Positions 7,886 through 18,062 of a stretch of 64,000 nt of DNA are shown here, piece by piece. Origin of the DNA: Roseivirga sp. (lineage in GTDB: Bacteria > Bacteroidota > Bacteroidia > Cytophagales > Cyclobacteriaceae). Both the position numbers and the translations under genes were made by a program. The first letter of the stretch is position 1. Every line of letters starts with the position of its first letter. The stretch is from positions 35,678 through 99,677 of the forward strand of contig JAJCYM010000066.1 of the NCBI GenBank assembly GCA_029262895.1, in the 5' to 3' direction. Under the pieces are notes generated by a model. The model was not told the DNA's origin. It did not search any database and saw only the letters and a list, made by a program, of their open reading frames with translations.

Positions 7886-9253
7886 ATGAAATTTTTAGGA
7901 ATTGTTCTAATCATTCTAGGCATTCTGACGCTCTTGCTTCGTCCTCAACTTTCGGAGGAAGAAGAATTCGAGAAGGATGACCTGGGACACCTTATCAAGA
8001 AAAAATCGAAAGCTCCTCCATGGTTACTCATGTTCACAAGACGAATTTCGCTAATTGTAATACTAGCCGGAGGTCTGGTGGTAGCTGTACCCTACCTGTT
8101 TTTTTGGGCCGAACCCGGATATCAATACTTTGTGGTCTACCCAAACGGTAAAAAAGATGCCGTTATGTCCGAAGGAATTAAGTTTCGCGGATTTGCACAA
8201 ATCACACCCTGGCAAAAGTTCATTGATGTCAAAGTCATTGACCCCGGTGAAATCCTTGATGAAATCGAGGGGAAAATGGATCCAATCCCAATCCGATTCA
8301 TCGACCAGGTCACTGCCACTACAAAGCTTAGTACACGTTTCCAGCTCCCAGCTGACAAGCAATCATTTATTGAGTTGGCGATTGAGTTTCGTTCTTTACA
8401 AAACCTTGTTCAAAACACACTCATCCCAACCGTAAGAGAGGTAGTCTCGAACACGGGGTATATGTTTGCCGCTCAGGACTATATTTCAGGATCGGCCTCG
8501 GATTTTAGGGTGGCCATTGATGAGCAGCTTAAGGATGGTACGTTCAGCGTGGTGAAAAACGAGTATCGAGATACTGTACTCACCTCAATTGAGCAAGACA
8601 ATCGGGCCATTAGTGAAATCCAAACGCGCTACGAGGTCAACAAACGTCTGGATGAAACAGGTAAGTCTATTCGTATTCCACATGATATTAATGAGAACAA
8701 TATCATTGTTGCTCAGGTGATTGTTGATGATGTGTCCCTAGAGGAAGTCTTTAAACAAAGGCTGGAGGCACAACGCGATGAATCGGCCAAAAGGCAGCTT
8801 GAGCAACAAAAAATCAAAACTGCCAGGGATGCACAAGCACGTATTATTGCCGAGGGTGAAAGAGATAAAGCAGGAGAAAGGGTAACTCAGGAAAAAGAAC
8901 AGGTGAAAGCTCTGATCTCTATTGAGACCAAGTTGAAGCAGGAAGAAACCAATAAGAAGTTAGCTTCTATTCAGCTTGAAACTGAGCGATTGAAAGCTCA
9001 AGCTCAAAAGGTAAAGGCAGATGCTGAAGCTTATCAAAACGCCAAGTTGGTTACCGCTGGATTGACTCCTCAAGAAAAGGCTAAGATTGAAAAGGAGATA
9101 GCTATAGGAGTAGCCAAGGAGTTTGCAAAAATCAAATTTCCCCAGATGATGTTTATGGGAAATGACAAAGGAGGTGGCACTCCTCTAGAAGCGCTCATTG
9201 GAGCGGCAATGGCAAAACAGATCACCTTCCAAACTGGAAAAGGTGGTGGATAA
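7886..9253 (+). CDS. SPFH/Band 7 domain membrane protein
   Basis: A stomatin/flotillin-type scaffold protein. An N-terminal membrane segment (MKFLGIVLIILGILTLLL) and a second one near residues 52-72 anchor it. An SPFH domain follows (roughly residues 80-290). A long charged coiled coil, rich in Glu, Lys, Gln and Ala, spans about residues 290-400 (QRLEAQRDESAKRQLEQQK, EAYQNAKLV). The tail is Gly-rich. Such proteins organise membrane microdomains or proteases. I prefer the ATG at 7886 because it begins directly with the membrane helix; an in-frame ATG at 7850 would add 12 residues. The gene stands alone and ends at a terminator facing the permease operon. Confidence 0.85.
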   Translation: MKFLGIVLIILGILTLLLRPQLSEEEEFEKDDLGHLIKKKSKAPPWLLMFTRRISLIVILAGGLVVAVPYLFFWAEPGYQYFVVYPNGKKDAVMSEGIKFRGFAQITPWQKFIDVKVIDPGEILDEIEGKMDPIPIRFIDQVTATTKLSTRFQLPADKQSFIELAIEFRSLQNLVQNTLIPTVREVVSNTGYMFAAQDYISGSASDFRVAIDEQLKDGTFSVVKNEYRDTVLTSIEQDNRAISEIQTRYEVNKRLDETGKSIRIPHDINENNIIVAQVIVDDVSLEEVFKQRLEAQRDESAKRQLEQQKIKTARDAQARIIAEGERDKAGERVTQEKEQVKALISIETKLKQEETNKKLASIQLETERLKAQAQKVKADAEAYQNAKLVTAGLTPQEKAKIEKEIAIGVAKEFAKIKFPQMMFMGNDKGGGTPLEALIGAAMAKQITFQTGKGGG

Positions 9254-9256
9254 GCC

Positions 9257-9285
9257 GGAAGCGAGTGAAAGCTCGCTTTCCTTTA
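9257..9285 (+). terminator. Terminator between convergent genes
   Basis: AAGCGAG (9259-9265) pairs with CTCGCTT (9272-9278) around a six-base loop and is followed by TCCTTTATT. It sits directly after the SPFH stop codon and reaches the end of the convergent permease gene. Confidence 0.6.
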
Positions 9286-11916
9286 TTCTGATCTCAAGGA
9301 ATCAACCGGATTTGCTTTAGCCGCTTTTAAGGAGATGTAGCTTACCGATACCCAGGAAATGATTATAGTTGAAATAAGGCCAATGGCAAAGGTCCAATAG
9401 CTAACCTCAATTCTGTATTCAAATCCCTGTAGCCAATTTTGAGAGAAAAAATAGGCCGAAGGAATCGCAACGACAGCACCAACGGCAATCAATTTGACAA
9501 AATCTCTCGAAATCAGACTGAGTATCTTGGCAACCGTAGCACCAAGCACTTTTCGAATTCCAATTTCCTTTGATCTTCTCTGGGTTGTGAACGCCACCAG
9601 CCCTATCAAACCAAGGCAAGAAACCGAAATAGCCAGCATTGAAAAAACGCTAAACATGGTTGCAAAATCTTTATCTGACTTATAGTATGCCTCTACCTTC
9701 TGATCTAAAAATTCAAACTTAAATGGAACATCCGGCACAACGGATTGCCATGTTGCCTCAAGCTGTGCAAGTGACTCAACTGCATTTGTCGGACTCAATC
9801 GAACGGCCATATTCCAATAGGCAAAATCATCACGGGGAGCCATATGCATTACCAATGGTTCGATCGAATGCCTCATGGATTTAAAGTGAAAATCTCCTAC
9901 CACTCCAACGATTTTTCCTTCACTGCCATTTCTGGAAAGCCTTACACCAATAGGATCGGTAAGGCCAAAATGTTTCACAAGTGCTTCATTAACCACATAA
10001 CCCTCTTTTCGGTCAGTGCCAAAATCCTCAGAAAACCATCTTCCGTTCGTAAGTTCAAGTCGCAAAGCTGAAAGGTATTCATAATCTACAGCCAGTACTT
10101 GGTGCATTTCTCCATCTTCAATGGCCGTCTCACCTACGGCAACACCATTCCCAGACATACTACCATCCCCAAGTGAGTTTCCGGTTAAAGAGGTGGCCAC
10201 CACCCCAGGGAGTTTTTCAATCTCTGACAACAATGTTTCCCCATACTTTTTAGACTCATCAGAACCCATTTTAATATAGATTACTTCCTCTTTCTCAAAG
10301 CCAAGATCTTGCTTGCTCATAAAACGCAATTGATCCAGGATTATAAGAGTGGCTATCACCAACGCAATGGAAGTAGCATATTGTAAGGCAACAAGCACTT
10401 TTCTAAAAAACCCACCTCCTGATTTTGATGCTCCACTGGACCTTAGCAAATGTGATGGGCTGAGCCGGGAAAGATAAAACCCTGGATAAACACCACATAG
10501 CACACTCACAAGGAACATAAGCAGGAAGAAACCTATGAGGGCAGCCACATCACTCCCAAGTGACAATCCCAGATTAAGAGAGAAGTTTGAGTTAATGATG
10601 GGGATCATGAAATTGACCAGAACAGCCGCCAAAACCATGGACAGTCCACTCAAGAGACTCGCCTCCACTAAAAATTGGGTTACAAATTGCTTTCTCTTTG
10701 CTCCAATAACTTTGCGAATACCAACCTCCTTCAGTCTAACCGAGGCCTGGGCAGTGGTCAAGTTGATGTAATTAATACAGGCGATAAGTAAAATTAGCAC
10801 TCCGATGATTGCGAAAACATAAAGCTGCTTGAGATCGCCTTCGGACTCAATTTGATAGCCATCCTGGTTTAGGTGAATATTACGAACGGGCTGGGCATAG
10901 TGCTCATACCAGATATCTTCACCAGCCCTACGCTTGAGCATCTCATTGATTTTGGCATTCAAGGTTTCTTGGTCTATAGGCGACTTTAATTTGATATACG
11001 CAGGGCCCCAAGTGGACCTCCAGTTACCCGCTCCATGCACAGACTGATGACTTTCCATTGAGGTCAATAAATCAAAGCGTTGAGACCTTTTGTCAAAATG
11101 AGAGTTAGAAGGTAGGTCGGCATAAATTCCGATTACTTTGAATTGATGATCCTTGTCGTTTGAGTTTATCGTAATTATCTCGTCCAGCGGGTCCTCATTG
11201 CCAAAAATCTTATCAGACATTGATTCTGACACTAATACATTGTTAAGACCATTACTAAGGCCACTGGCATCACCTTTTAGAATAGTAAGATCAAACATAT
11301 CAACGAACGCCTGATGCACGCCCGACATTCTGTATTCGAAAAATGCCTTTTCTCTCCATTTCAAAGGTTTGTTTAGGATATTCACCATAAGACTCGTAGC
11401 TGATTCTACCTCCGGAATATCTTCCAAAACGGCAGGCACCAATTGTGGGGCTGTAGAATACATATGTCTTGGGGTCTGTCCCATATGAGAAATGGTATTG
11501 ACCCGGTACAGTCTGTCCACATCAGCATGCATATTGTCGTAAGAAAATTCATGCTTGAGGTACAGACCAATAATTATTGCTGCACTAAGGCTCAATACAA
11601 GACCAAAAACATTGATTGCGGAGTTTGCCTTGTACTTCGTAAAATTTCTCAAGGCAATTTTTAAGTAGTTCTGGAACATATCAACACTATTAGGTTTTCT
11701 TAAAATTGGATTTGAATTGTGGATTTTGGTGAGTGGCTGAGCTTCTAATTCAGCCATTGCGCTATTCAAGGCATGATTGAAAGATTCACCCATTGCAGTT
11801 CTTTCCTGCACCTTACAGGCCACAAAATCAATAAGCTCATCTTCGACTGCAAAGCTCTTCAGCCGTTGCTTTCTTATTTGAGTTGCTATTTGATGAATTT
11901 GATCTTTGCTCAGCAT
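9283..11916 (-). CDS. FtsX/MacB-type ABC permease with N-terminal prefix domain
   Basis: An 877-aa permease. Residues 1-70 form a cytoplasmic prefix domain (ELIDFVACKVQERTAMG), and a join region leads to the first transmembrane helix near residue 105. A large MacB-like periplasmic domain follows, then an FtsX domain (YINLTTAQASVRLKEVGIRKVIGA), a second periplasmic domain, and a last FtsX block with RRSKEIGIRKVLGA. It is the third gene of a padR-permease-permease operon, 4 nt after the previous permease. No ATPase gene lies beside it, so it must borrow one or act with a distant partner. The substrate is unknown. Confidence 0.9.
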   Translation of the reverse strand: MLSKDQIHQIATQIRKQRLKSFAVEDELIDFVACKVQERTAMGESFNHALNSAMAELEAQPLTKIHNSNPILRKPNSVDMFQNYLKIALRNFTKYKANSAINVFGLVLSLSAAIIIGLYLKHEFSYDNMHADVDRLYRVNTISHMGQTPRHMYSTAPQLVPAVLEDIPEVESATSLMVNILNKPLKWREKAFFEYRMSGVHQAFVDMFDLTILKGDASGLSNGLNNVLVSESMSDKIFGNEDPLDEIITINSNDKDHQFKVIGIYADLPSNSHFDKRSQRFDLLTSMESHQSVHGAGNWRSTWGPAYIKLKSPIDQETLNAKINEMLKRRAGEDIWYEHYAQPVRNIHLNQDGYQIESEGDLKQLYVFAIIGVLILLIACINYINLTTAQASVRLKEVGIRKVIGAKRKQFVTQFLVEASLLSGLSMVLAAVLVNFMIPIINSNFSLNLGLSLGSDVAALIGFFLLMFLVSVLCGVYPGFYLSRLSPSHLLRSSGASKSGGGFFRKVLVALQYATSIALVIATLIILDQLRFMSKQDLGFEKEEVIYIKMGSDESKKYGETLLSEIEKLPGVVATSLTGNSLGDGSMSGNGVAVGETAIEDGEMHQVLAVDYEYLSALRLELTNGRWFSEDFGTDRKEGYVVNEALVKHFGLTDPIGVRLSRNGSEGKIVGVVGDFHFKSMRHSIEPLVMHMAPRDDFAYWNMAVRLSPTNAVESLAQLEATWQSVVPDVPFKFEFLDQKVEAYYKSDKDFATMFSVFSMLAISVSCLGLIGLVAFTTQRRSKEIGIRKVLGATVAKILSLISRDFVKLIAVGAVVAIPSAYFFSQNWLQGFEYRIEVSYWTFAIGLISTIIISWVSVSYISLKAAKANPVDSLRSE

Positions 11917-11920
11917 TGGG

Positions 11921-14557
11921 CTATTCTTGTTTTAAAGCATCTACAGGATTAGACTTTGCCGCTCTCACTGAGATATAGCTTATCGTCAGCCAGGCAATTG
12001 CTAGTATGAGCACACCTGCCCAAACAAAAGAGGAATAGCCAATATCAATGTGGTATTTAAAATCATCAAGCCATCCGGATAAAAAGAAATAAGCTGCTGG
12101 AATTGAGATTAAAAAACCGACAATCACCAGTTTAGAAAACTCCTTAGTCACCAAAGACAAAATGTTCGAAATAGAAGCCCCTAGCACTTTCCTTATTCCT
12201 ATTTCTCTTGATCTCCTTTCCACCGAGAAGGAAACCAAGCCCAAGAGCCCCAAGCACGAAACCGCAATAGCGATAAGCGCAAAGGCTTTAAAAATTCCAC
12301 CAAAAACTACCTCCTTGCGATAAAGGGTTTCCAGCTGCGTATCTAAAAATGACCATTCGAAGGGTCGATTAGGAAATACGGTTGACCAACTTTCCTCAAG
12401 TTGTACCATAGTATTTTCGACTTTTCCTGCATTCAACTTCAGCGCCATGTTCGTGTAGTTCCAGGAATAGTCCCTGGTCATGTGCATCACAAGAGGTTCA
12501 ATGTCATTATAGAGCGATGAGAAATGGAAATCCTTGACAACCCCGATAATGGTTCCAGGCTGTTCAGCTCTGTCCATTGTAAAACCTATTGGATTTTCAA
12601 TCTTGAAGTATTTCACAAAGGCTTCGTTCACTACTAGTCCTTGGTCGAGATCAGTTGCCAGACTCTGATCAAACCATCTCCCTGTTTGCATTTCCATGCT
12701 CATTGTATTGGCATAGTCAAAATCCACCGGTAAGGTCAGCTGAAAGCTGTCATCATACTCTCCTCCCATTTGGATGTGCTGCGCCATTGCCCGACCGGCA
12801 CCCAAGGCAAAGCCCGTAAATGAAGCTGATTTGACTTCGGAAATTTTGTTAAAGGCATCTTTAAGGAGGTTTGCCTTCTCACCCATTTCCCGATGTGGCA
12901 ATGCCACATAAACGACACTCTCCTTATCAAAACCCAATTCTATGTTTCTAATGAAATTAAGCTGGTTTACGATCACCAAAGTGCACACAATGATGGCAGC
13001 GGAAATACCGAACTGGAATACAACCAGAATCCTTCTGAAAGAAATCTTGCTATTCCTAATTGTAATGGCAGACTTTAGAAGGTTAACGGATGAAAATTTT
13101 GAGAGATAGAATCCCGGAAAACCTCCTGACATTAGACTGACAAGCGTCAACAACAGAACCAGACCGATCATTAAGTCTGTATTCTCGAAAAAGGTGAATT
13201 GCAAATTGAGATCTAAAACGTTGTTCGCGTAGGGCAATAAAAACCCGACTACAAGAAGCGATAAAATCAGGGCAGCAAAACTTAGCAAAAAGGCTTCGAC
13301 AATAAACTGGACCAAGAACTGTCTTTTTCGAGCACCCAATACTTTTCTAACCCCCACTTCCTTGGTGCGCATAGCAACTTTGGCGGTTGTCAGGTTGATG
13401 TAGTTAATACAGGCAATGGCCAGAATTAGTAATCCTATCAGCGAGAAAGTATACACCTGAGCCATATCTCCCTCAGAATCTATCTCCGAACCCCTGGTAT
13501 TCAAATAGATATCTTGTATCGGCTGTAGGTCATGTTCATAATTGAGTTCTTCCCCAACCTTCCGCTTCAATAGCTCATTGATTTCATTTACAACTTCTTT
13601 CTCGTCAGCACCTGCTCTCAATTTGACATAGGTCGGGTCATTCATATCATTGATATCCCAGGCGAGCACGTAATTGTACATGCTTCTATAAGTCTCCATA
13701 GAGGAGATCATGTCAATTCCATCCCATTTATTGTTAAGGTGAGTGTTCTCCGGTAAATCTGCCAACACGCCTACTACGGTCAATCTATAAGTCTTCCCTC
13801 CTCTTTCTGTGGAAATAATCTGGCCAACGGGATCTTCCATATCAAAAATCCTGGCGGCAAAGCTGGATGAGATTAGAACATTAAAAGGACCGTTGAAAAA
13901 CCCCTCGGCATTCCCTTCAATAACCGGGAAATTGAATAACTCAAAAAACTCCTTTTGTACACATGAAAAGCGGTAGTTATAATGGAATTTATCACTGGCT
14001 TTAAGCGGTTCATTGGTAGATAAACTTCGCTTATAGACAGCGGCCTCTACCTGAGGAATTTCATCCAGAATTGCCTGTCTGAGCATCAGCGAAGTACCAC
14101 TGAAGGTCACAGGCTCGTCCATAAAATAGGCTGTTGTGTTCACACGATAAAGCCTATCAGCATCCGGGTGAAAGTCATCGTAAGAGAGCTCGTTTTGAAC
14201 ATAGAGCACTATAACGAGCACTGAGGCCAAGCCCAATACCAGGCCGGCTAAATTCACAAATGAATTTGCGCGGTGCCTGGCCAGGTTTCTGGTGGCGATC
14301 TTGAAATAAGTTTGTAGCATTTGAATTTGTAGGCGGTTCCGGATTATTCCGGAAATGGTTTGAATTGGGATAACTCCATCAGGTTCTAGCTCAAGAACAG
14401 CAAGTCTAAAGGCTTCCTCGAAGGACAATGTCTCTGCCAATTTGCTTTCGACCGAGCAAGAAATAAAATCGATCAGTTCCTCTTCCAAAGAAAAACTTCC
14501 AAGTCCTCTTCGCTTAACCGATCTCCTGATTTTTGCTATTTGATCTTTGGTAAGCAT
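11921..14557 (-). CDS. FtsX/MacB-type ABC permease with N-terminal prefix domain
   Basis: An 878-aa paralogue of the next gene, with the same order: prefix domain (residues 1-75), transmembrane helix, MacB-like periplasmic domain, FtsX block with YINLTTAKVAMRTKEVGVRKVLGA, a second periplasmic domain, and a final FtsX block with RRSREIGIRKVLGA. Its ATG shares one base with the TGA of the upstream padR gene (TGATG), so the two are translationally coupled. Tandem duplication probably produced the pair. Such PadR-controlled permeases are typical of Cytophagales; peptide or lipid export or envelope-stress roles are guesses. Confidence 0.9.
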   Translation of the reverse strand: MLTKDQIAKIRRSVKRRGLGSFSLEEELIDFISCSVESKLAETLSFEEAFRLAVLELEPDGVIPIQTISGIIRNRLQIQMLQTYFKIATRNLARHRANSFVNLAGLVLGLASVLVIVLYVQNELSYDDFHPDADRLYRVNTTAYFMDEPVTFSGTSLMLRQAILDEIPQVEAAVYKRSLSTNEPLKASDKFHYNYRFSCVQKEFFELFNFPVIEGNAEGFFNGPFNVLISSSFAARIFDMEDPVGQIISTERGGKTYRLTVVGVLADLPENTHLNNKWDGIDMISSMETYRSMYNYVLAWDINDMNDPTYVKLRAGADEKEVVNEINELLKRKVGEELNYEHDLQPIQDIYLNTRGSEIDSEGDMAQVYTFSLIGLLILAIACINYINLTTAKVAMRTKEVGVRKVLGARKRQFLVQFIVEAFLLSFAALILSLLVVGFLLPYANNVLDLNLQFTFFENTDLMIGLVLLLTLVSLMSGGFPGFYLSKFSSVNLLKSAITIRNSKISFRRILVVFQFGISAAIIVCTLVIVNQLNFIRNIELGFDKESVVYVALPHREMGEKANLLKDAFNKISEVKSASFTGFALGAGRAMAQHIQMGGEYDDSFQLTLPVDFDYANTMSMEMQTGRWFDQSLATDLDQGLVVNEAFVKYFKIENPIGFTMDRAEQPGTIIGVVKDFHFSSLYNDIEPLVMHMTRDYSWNYTNMALKLNAGKVENTMVQLEESWSTVFPNRPFEWSFLDTQLETLYRKEVVFGGIFKAFALIAIAVSCLGLLGLVSFSVERRSREIGIRKVLGASISNILSLVTKEFSKLVIVGFLISIPAAYFFLSGWLDDFKYHIDIGYSSFVWAGVLILAIAWLTISYISVRAAKSNPVDALKQE

Positions 14558-14880
14558 CAGCTAGACATAATCAAATTCATGGTTCTGGAAAAGTCAAAGT
14601 ATTCCCGAATCTTAACCTGAGCGGCTTCATTACCTTTTTTTGTCAGTGTGTAATATTTCCGGGTACGATGATCAACTTCTTCAGAAGCAGTTGTAACCAC
14701 TCCCTCTTTTTCCAGCTTATGTAGTGTCGGATAAAGCGCTCCGAAAGTAAGCGTGATCTCGTCTGAAGAAAGCTCTTTCACCTTCTGGGTAATTTCGTAC
14801 CCATACATTCTTCCATTTTCCGAAAGCAATTTGAGCACTATGGTACGCAGGGTACCCCTGATTAGTTCTTTTGAATACAT
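14557..14880 (-). CDS. PadR family transcriptional regulator
   Basis: A 107-aa winged-helix regulator with the PadR pattern: LRTIVLKLLSENGRMYGYEITQKV, then TFGALYPTLHKLEKEGVV and a wing YYTLTKKGNEA. It is a short PadR (subfamily 2 size) that probably binds as a dimer to an AT-rich palindrome and represses its own operon. It is the first gene of the operon with the two permeases. Palindromic AT-rich sequence directly upstream (14883-14924) is a candidate operator. Confidence 0.93.
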   Translation of the reverse strand: MYSKELIRGTLRTIVLKLLSENGRMYGYEITQKVKELSSDEITLTFGALYPTLHKLEKEGVVTTASEEVDHRTRKYYTLTKKGNEAAQVKIREYFDFSRTMNLIMSS

Positions 14881-14882
14881 AG

Positions 14883-14924
14883 CTTATATATAAGAAACTT
14901 AAATATATAGATAAACTCTATATA
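14883..14924 (-). promoter_or_regulatory. Candidate PadR operator/promoter region
   Basis: A perfect palindrome CTTATATATAAG (14883-14894) starts 2 nt from the padR start codon. A second inverted repeat, TATATAG (14904-14910) and CTATATA (14918-14924), follows. Such AT-rich dyads overlapping the promoter suit PadR autoregulation. The assignment is inferred from position and symmetry only. Confidence 0.4.
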
Positions 14925-14969
14925 AAATACTCAGGGGGAATAAAAAGGTTACCTAAAATTTGGAACGGG

Positions 14970-15893
14970 CTAGTCGATGGTTTTGAAAAAGTGACGGTAG
15001 CCGATCGTCACGGTATTCCAATCCCACTTCTTTAAACCAATGTTCACATTACTGTAAAGGGCAATGTGTTTGGAAATCCGATAGGAGAACTGGTTTCTCC
15101 AAAAGGTTGGGTAATCCCGGTTAGATATATATCCATGATAACCAGAAACGTCTGACCCCACTTTAAATTTTCCTTTGGTCCATTCAATACCAACACCGTA
15201 CACCCCGGCATCATTTTGAATTTGATCTGAACCATTAGGTAAAAAATTGCGGTTGGTTTGCCAGGTATAAAACCCAATCATTCCTTTAATCAGGAGTGAA
15301 CTGGTTTCCGTTTTTGCGATGGTTTTGCTAATGGTACTCTCCCAAAAGAACATGCTTCCGTCTGTAGATCGGGCATTTGTAATGTTGCCTCCTGTGGTGG
15401 TTTTGGAGTGTGCTCTGAAAGTGATATTGGGCAATTTTCCCTTTTCCTCATTGGCCAGTCTTAGTATTATTCCAAATGCCAAGTCACCTGAATTCCAGCC
15501 CTGCCCACTTTGGCGTTGCATCCTTCTTTCATCCCGTGTTTCCTCAGTAACCCACCACCATTCTAAAGGGATACTTGTTACATAGAGTACTGCCTTATCC
15601 TTAGCCAAAGGAATGTTGAATTGTGACCAGATGTCCAGAGTTTGATCACCATTTCCGGAATGGTACTCCACCGTGTTTTCTGTCCACAGTTCATTATCTA
15701 TGATACCATTGGTTAATGCCGGAACCCGCAGTGCATTAGGCCCCATAAAACCAGGGGAAATACTGACATATCTGCTTCTGTCTGGTCCCGCAGCATTAGG
15801 ATAATCATGCAAAGCATCCCACCAATTCAGGTTTTGAGCCTGTAAAGAAAATGTCATCAGGCAGGTAAGAAGGGCAAAATAACTCCGTCTCAT
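14970..15893 (-). CDS. Probable outer-membrane beta-barrel protein, family not recognised
   Basis: A signal peptide (MRRSYFALLTCLMTFSLQAQ) is followed by about 285 residues rich in Trp, Tyr, Asn and Gly with alternating hydrophobic strands, for example LLIKGMIGFYTWQTNRNF and HIALYSNVNIGLKKWDW, and an aromatic C-terminal end (IGYRHFFKTID). This is what a small barrel or outer-membrane beta protein looks like. I chose the ATG at 15893, since the longer frame from 15959 overlaps hisB and adds an uncharged tail before the signal peptide. It begins 25 nt after hisB and could be transcribed with the his operon, though a functional link is not apparent. Confidence 0.7.
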   Translation of the reverse strand: MRRSYFALLTCLMTFSLQAQNLNWWDALHDYPNAAGPDRSRYVSISPGFMGPNALRVPALTNGIIDNELWTENTVEYHSGNGDQTLDIWSQFNIPLAKDKAVLYVTSIPLEWWWVTEETRDERRMQRQSGQGWNSGDLAFGIILRLANEEKGKLPNITFRAHSKTTTGGNITNARSTDGSMFFWESTISKTIAKTETSSLLIKGMIGFYTWQTNRNFLPNGSDQIQNDAGVYGVGIEWTKGKFKVGSDVSGYHGYISNRDYPTFWRNQFSYRISKHIALYSNVNIGLKKWDWNTVTIGYRHFFKTID

Positions 15894-15918
15894 AAACGTG
15901 CTCAACCCATCTTGAGGG

Positions 15919-17016
15919 TTACAAAGTTCCTTTGGTACTCGGCAAGATATTGATTTCATTAGAATTTCTGTTCACCGCCATTTTTATTGCTTTGGCAAAG
16001 GCCTTAAAAATAGCCTCAATTTTATGATGTTCATTGCCTCCCTTGACCCTAATATTCAGGTTGCACCTTGCTGCATCAGAAAAAGATTTGAAGAAGTGCA
16101 TAAACATTTCAGTTGGCATGTCTCCTACTTTTTCCCGCCTGAATTCAGCCTCCCAAACCAGCCAGGGCCTGCCACTAAAATCTATGGCTACCTGTGCCAA
16201 AGCATCGTCCATAGGCAAAAGAAAGCCATACCTACTGATGCCTCTTTTCTCCCCAAGTGCCTGTAAAAAGGCTTCGCCTAAGGCCAAAGCCGTGTCTTCG
16301 ATAGTATGATGTTCATCGATCTCCAGATCCCCTTTAACTCTCACCTCTAAATCAGAACCCGAGTGCTTGCCTAATTGATCCAGCATATGATCGAAGAAAC
16401 CCAGACCTGTTTGATTTTGGCATTGTCCGGAGCCATCGAGGTTTAACCGAACTAGAATACCTGTTTCGTTGGTTTTCCTATACACTTCAGCATTTCTCGG
16501 AGGCATTTGTAAAAATTCAAAAATCTCAGACCAACTTGTTGTTGTTAATGAAGCCTTCGGATTCTTCTCCTCTCCAATAAATATGGCATGACTACCAAGA
16601 TTTTCTGCCAATTGAACATCGGTCTTTCTATCTCCGATAACATATGAATTGGCGAGGTCATAATCCCCCGAGATATAAGCTTCAAGTAACCCTATCCCTG
16701 GTTTTCTTGTTGGGGACTTTTCAGATTCGAATGTTCTGTCAATCAATATATCATCGAACACCACCCCTTCGCCCTCCAATATTTTGAGCATCTTATTTTG
16801 CGCTGGCCAAAAGGTGTCCTCAGGAAAGGAATCTGTTCCAAGCCCGTCTTGGTTGGTCACCATTACCAACTCAAAATCCAGCAGCTCAACAATCTTTTTC
16901 AGGTTTGAAATGACTCCCGGAACAAACTCAAGTTTCTCCAAAGAATCCACTTGAAAATCTTCGGGTGGCTCAACAATTATGGTCCCGTCTCTATCTATAA
17001 ATAATACCTTTTTCAT
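15919..17016 (-). CDS. hisB: Bifunctional histidinol-phosphatase / imidazoleglycerol-phosphate dehydratase
   Basis: This enzyme carries out steps 6 and 8 of histidine synthesis. The N-terminal HAD phosphatase has nucleophile Asp8 and Asp10 (FIDRDGTII). The C-terminal dehydratase (from about residue 180) has both metal-binding histidine motifs, DEHHTIED and GNEHHKIE. The 365-aa length matches the fused enzyme known from Enterobacteria and Bacteroidota. Its start overlaps hisC by 4 nt. It is the last his gene of the hisGDCB operon; hisH, hisA, hisF and hisIE, which often follow directly, are instead 37-40 kb away. Confidence 0.97.
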   Translation of the reverse strand: MKKVLFIDRDGTIIVEPPEDFQVDSLEKLEFVPGVISNLKKIVELLDFELVMVTNQDGLGTDSFPEDTFWPAQNKMLKILEGEGVVFDDILIDRTFESEKSPTRKPGIGLLEAYISGDYDLANSYVIGDRKTDVQLAENLGSHAIFIGEEKNPKASLTTTSWSEIFEFLQMPPRNAEVYRKTNETGILVRLNLDGSGQCQNQTGLGFFDHMLDQLGKHSGSDLEVRVKGDLEIDEHHTIEDTALALGEAFLQALGEKRGISRYGFLLPMDDALAQVAIDFSGRPWLVWEAEFRREKVGDMPTEMFMHFFKSFSDAARCNLNIRVKGGNEHHKIEAIFKAFAKAIKMAVNRNSNEINILPSTKGTL

Positions 17017-18062
17017 TTTTCTGTTTTTTTAAGTTCCTCAACAAGTCGTGCGTTTTCTTGTTTTGTCCCAACCGTAATTCTTAAAGCATCATTGCATAAA
17101 ATCACTCCTGACCTGTCTCGAACAATGACTCCCTGCTCAACCAAATTCTGATAACGGCTATGCGCATCTTCCATTTCTACTAGAAGAAAATTCGCATCCG
17201 ATGGGTAAATCTTCATGACTGAATCAATCTTTGACAAGTCTTCCCTCAGCTTTTCTCTATTCTCCAGAATTCGCTTAACCATTTCATCCTTCTGTTTCCA
17301 CTTATCTAAAGCCTCCATAGCCACTTCCTGAGTTAATCCACTCAAATTATAAGGGGCTTTTATTTTTTTCAAAATCACCATGATCTCCTCAGAACAGTAG
17401 GCCACTCCCAGCCTCAATCCTGCCAAGCCCCAAGCCTTGCTAAAGGTCTGCAGAACCACCAGGTTGGGAAACTCTTCGAGCATCTCGACAAAGCTTGCCC
17501 GACTACAAAAATCGATATAGGCTTCATCTACAATTACGATTCCTCGAAAGCCTCCAATGACCTCCCGAATCGCATCCAAAGAGAGGTCATTGCCTGTGGG
17601 ATTATTGGGGCTACAGATAAATATGAGCTTCGTCTTATCACCAATGGAACTGAAAATTTGATTCACGTCCAATTCAAAATGTTCAGTCAGTAAAACTTCT
17701 CTAACCTCCACGTTATTTATATCTGCACTCACCTTATACATGCCATAAGTCGGTGGATTTATAATCACATTGTCCAGGCCTGGCTCACAGAAGGCTCTGA
17801 GCAGTAGATCAATGGGTTCATCACTACCATTTCCCAGGTAGATGTTTTGGGCACTGATTCCTCTTATTCCAGCAAGCTTCTCCTTCAGCTTTCTCTGATA
17901 AGGATCAGGGTAGCGATTCCAATCCTGGTCTGTAATTGAGCCAAAGGGATTTTCGTTGGCATCTAAGAACACACCCTGAGTGCCTTGATAGTCATCTCTG
18001 GCTGAAGAATATGGCACCAAAGTCCTCAAATGGGGTCGCAATAATTGCTCAAGGTCAAACAT
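17013..18062 (-). CDS. hisC: Histidinol-phosphate aminotransferase
   Basis: HisC transaminates imidazole-acetol phosphate with glutamate (step 7). The 349-aa protein shows the class I/II fold type: LDANENPFG at 33-41, [15 protein letters not shown] at 151-157, [10 protein letters not shown], and PLP-binding Lys209 in [14 protein letters not shown]. It overlaps hisD by 8 nt and hisB by 4 nt. In some bacteria HisC also serves as the aromatic aminotransferase for Tyr and Phe, which would fit the tyrosine codons in the leaders of both his operons; that dual role is speculative here. Confidence 0.96.
   Translation of the reverse strand: MFDLEQLLRPHLRTLVPYSSARDDYQGTQGVFLDANENPFGSITDQDWNRYPDPYQRKLKEKLAGIRGISAQNIYLGNGSDEPIDLLLRAFCEPGLDNVIINPPTYGMYKVSADINNVEVREVLLTEHFELDVNQIFSSIGDKTKLIFICSPNNPTGNDLSLDAIREVIGGFRGIVIVDEAYIDFCSRASFVEMLEEFPNLVVLQTFSKAWGLAGLRLGVAYCSEEIMVILKKIKAPYNLSGLTQEVAMEALDKWKQKDEMVKRILENREKLREDLSKIDSVMKIYPSDANFLLVEMEDAHSRYQNLVEQGVIVRDRSGVILCNDALRITVGTKQENARLVEELKKTEK

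Noticed and set aside
8063..8435. Three overlapping frames inside the SPFH gene
   Set aside because: Out-of-frame shadows of a clearly coding stretch.
15893..15959. Longer start of the barrel protein overlapping hisB
   Set aside because: The extension lies before a good signal peptide and overlaps hisB by 41 nt.
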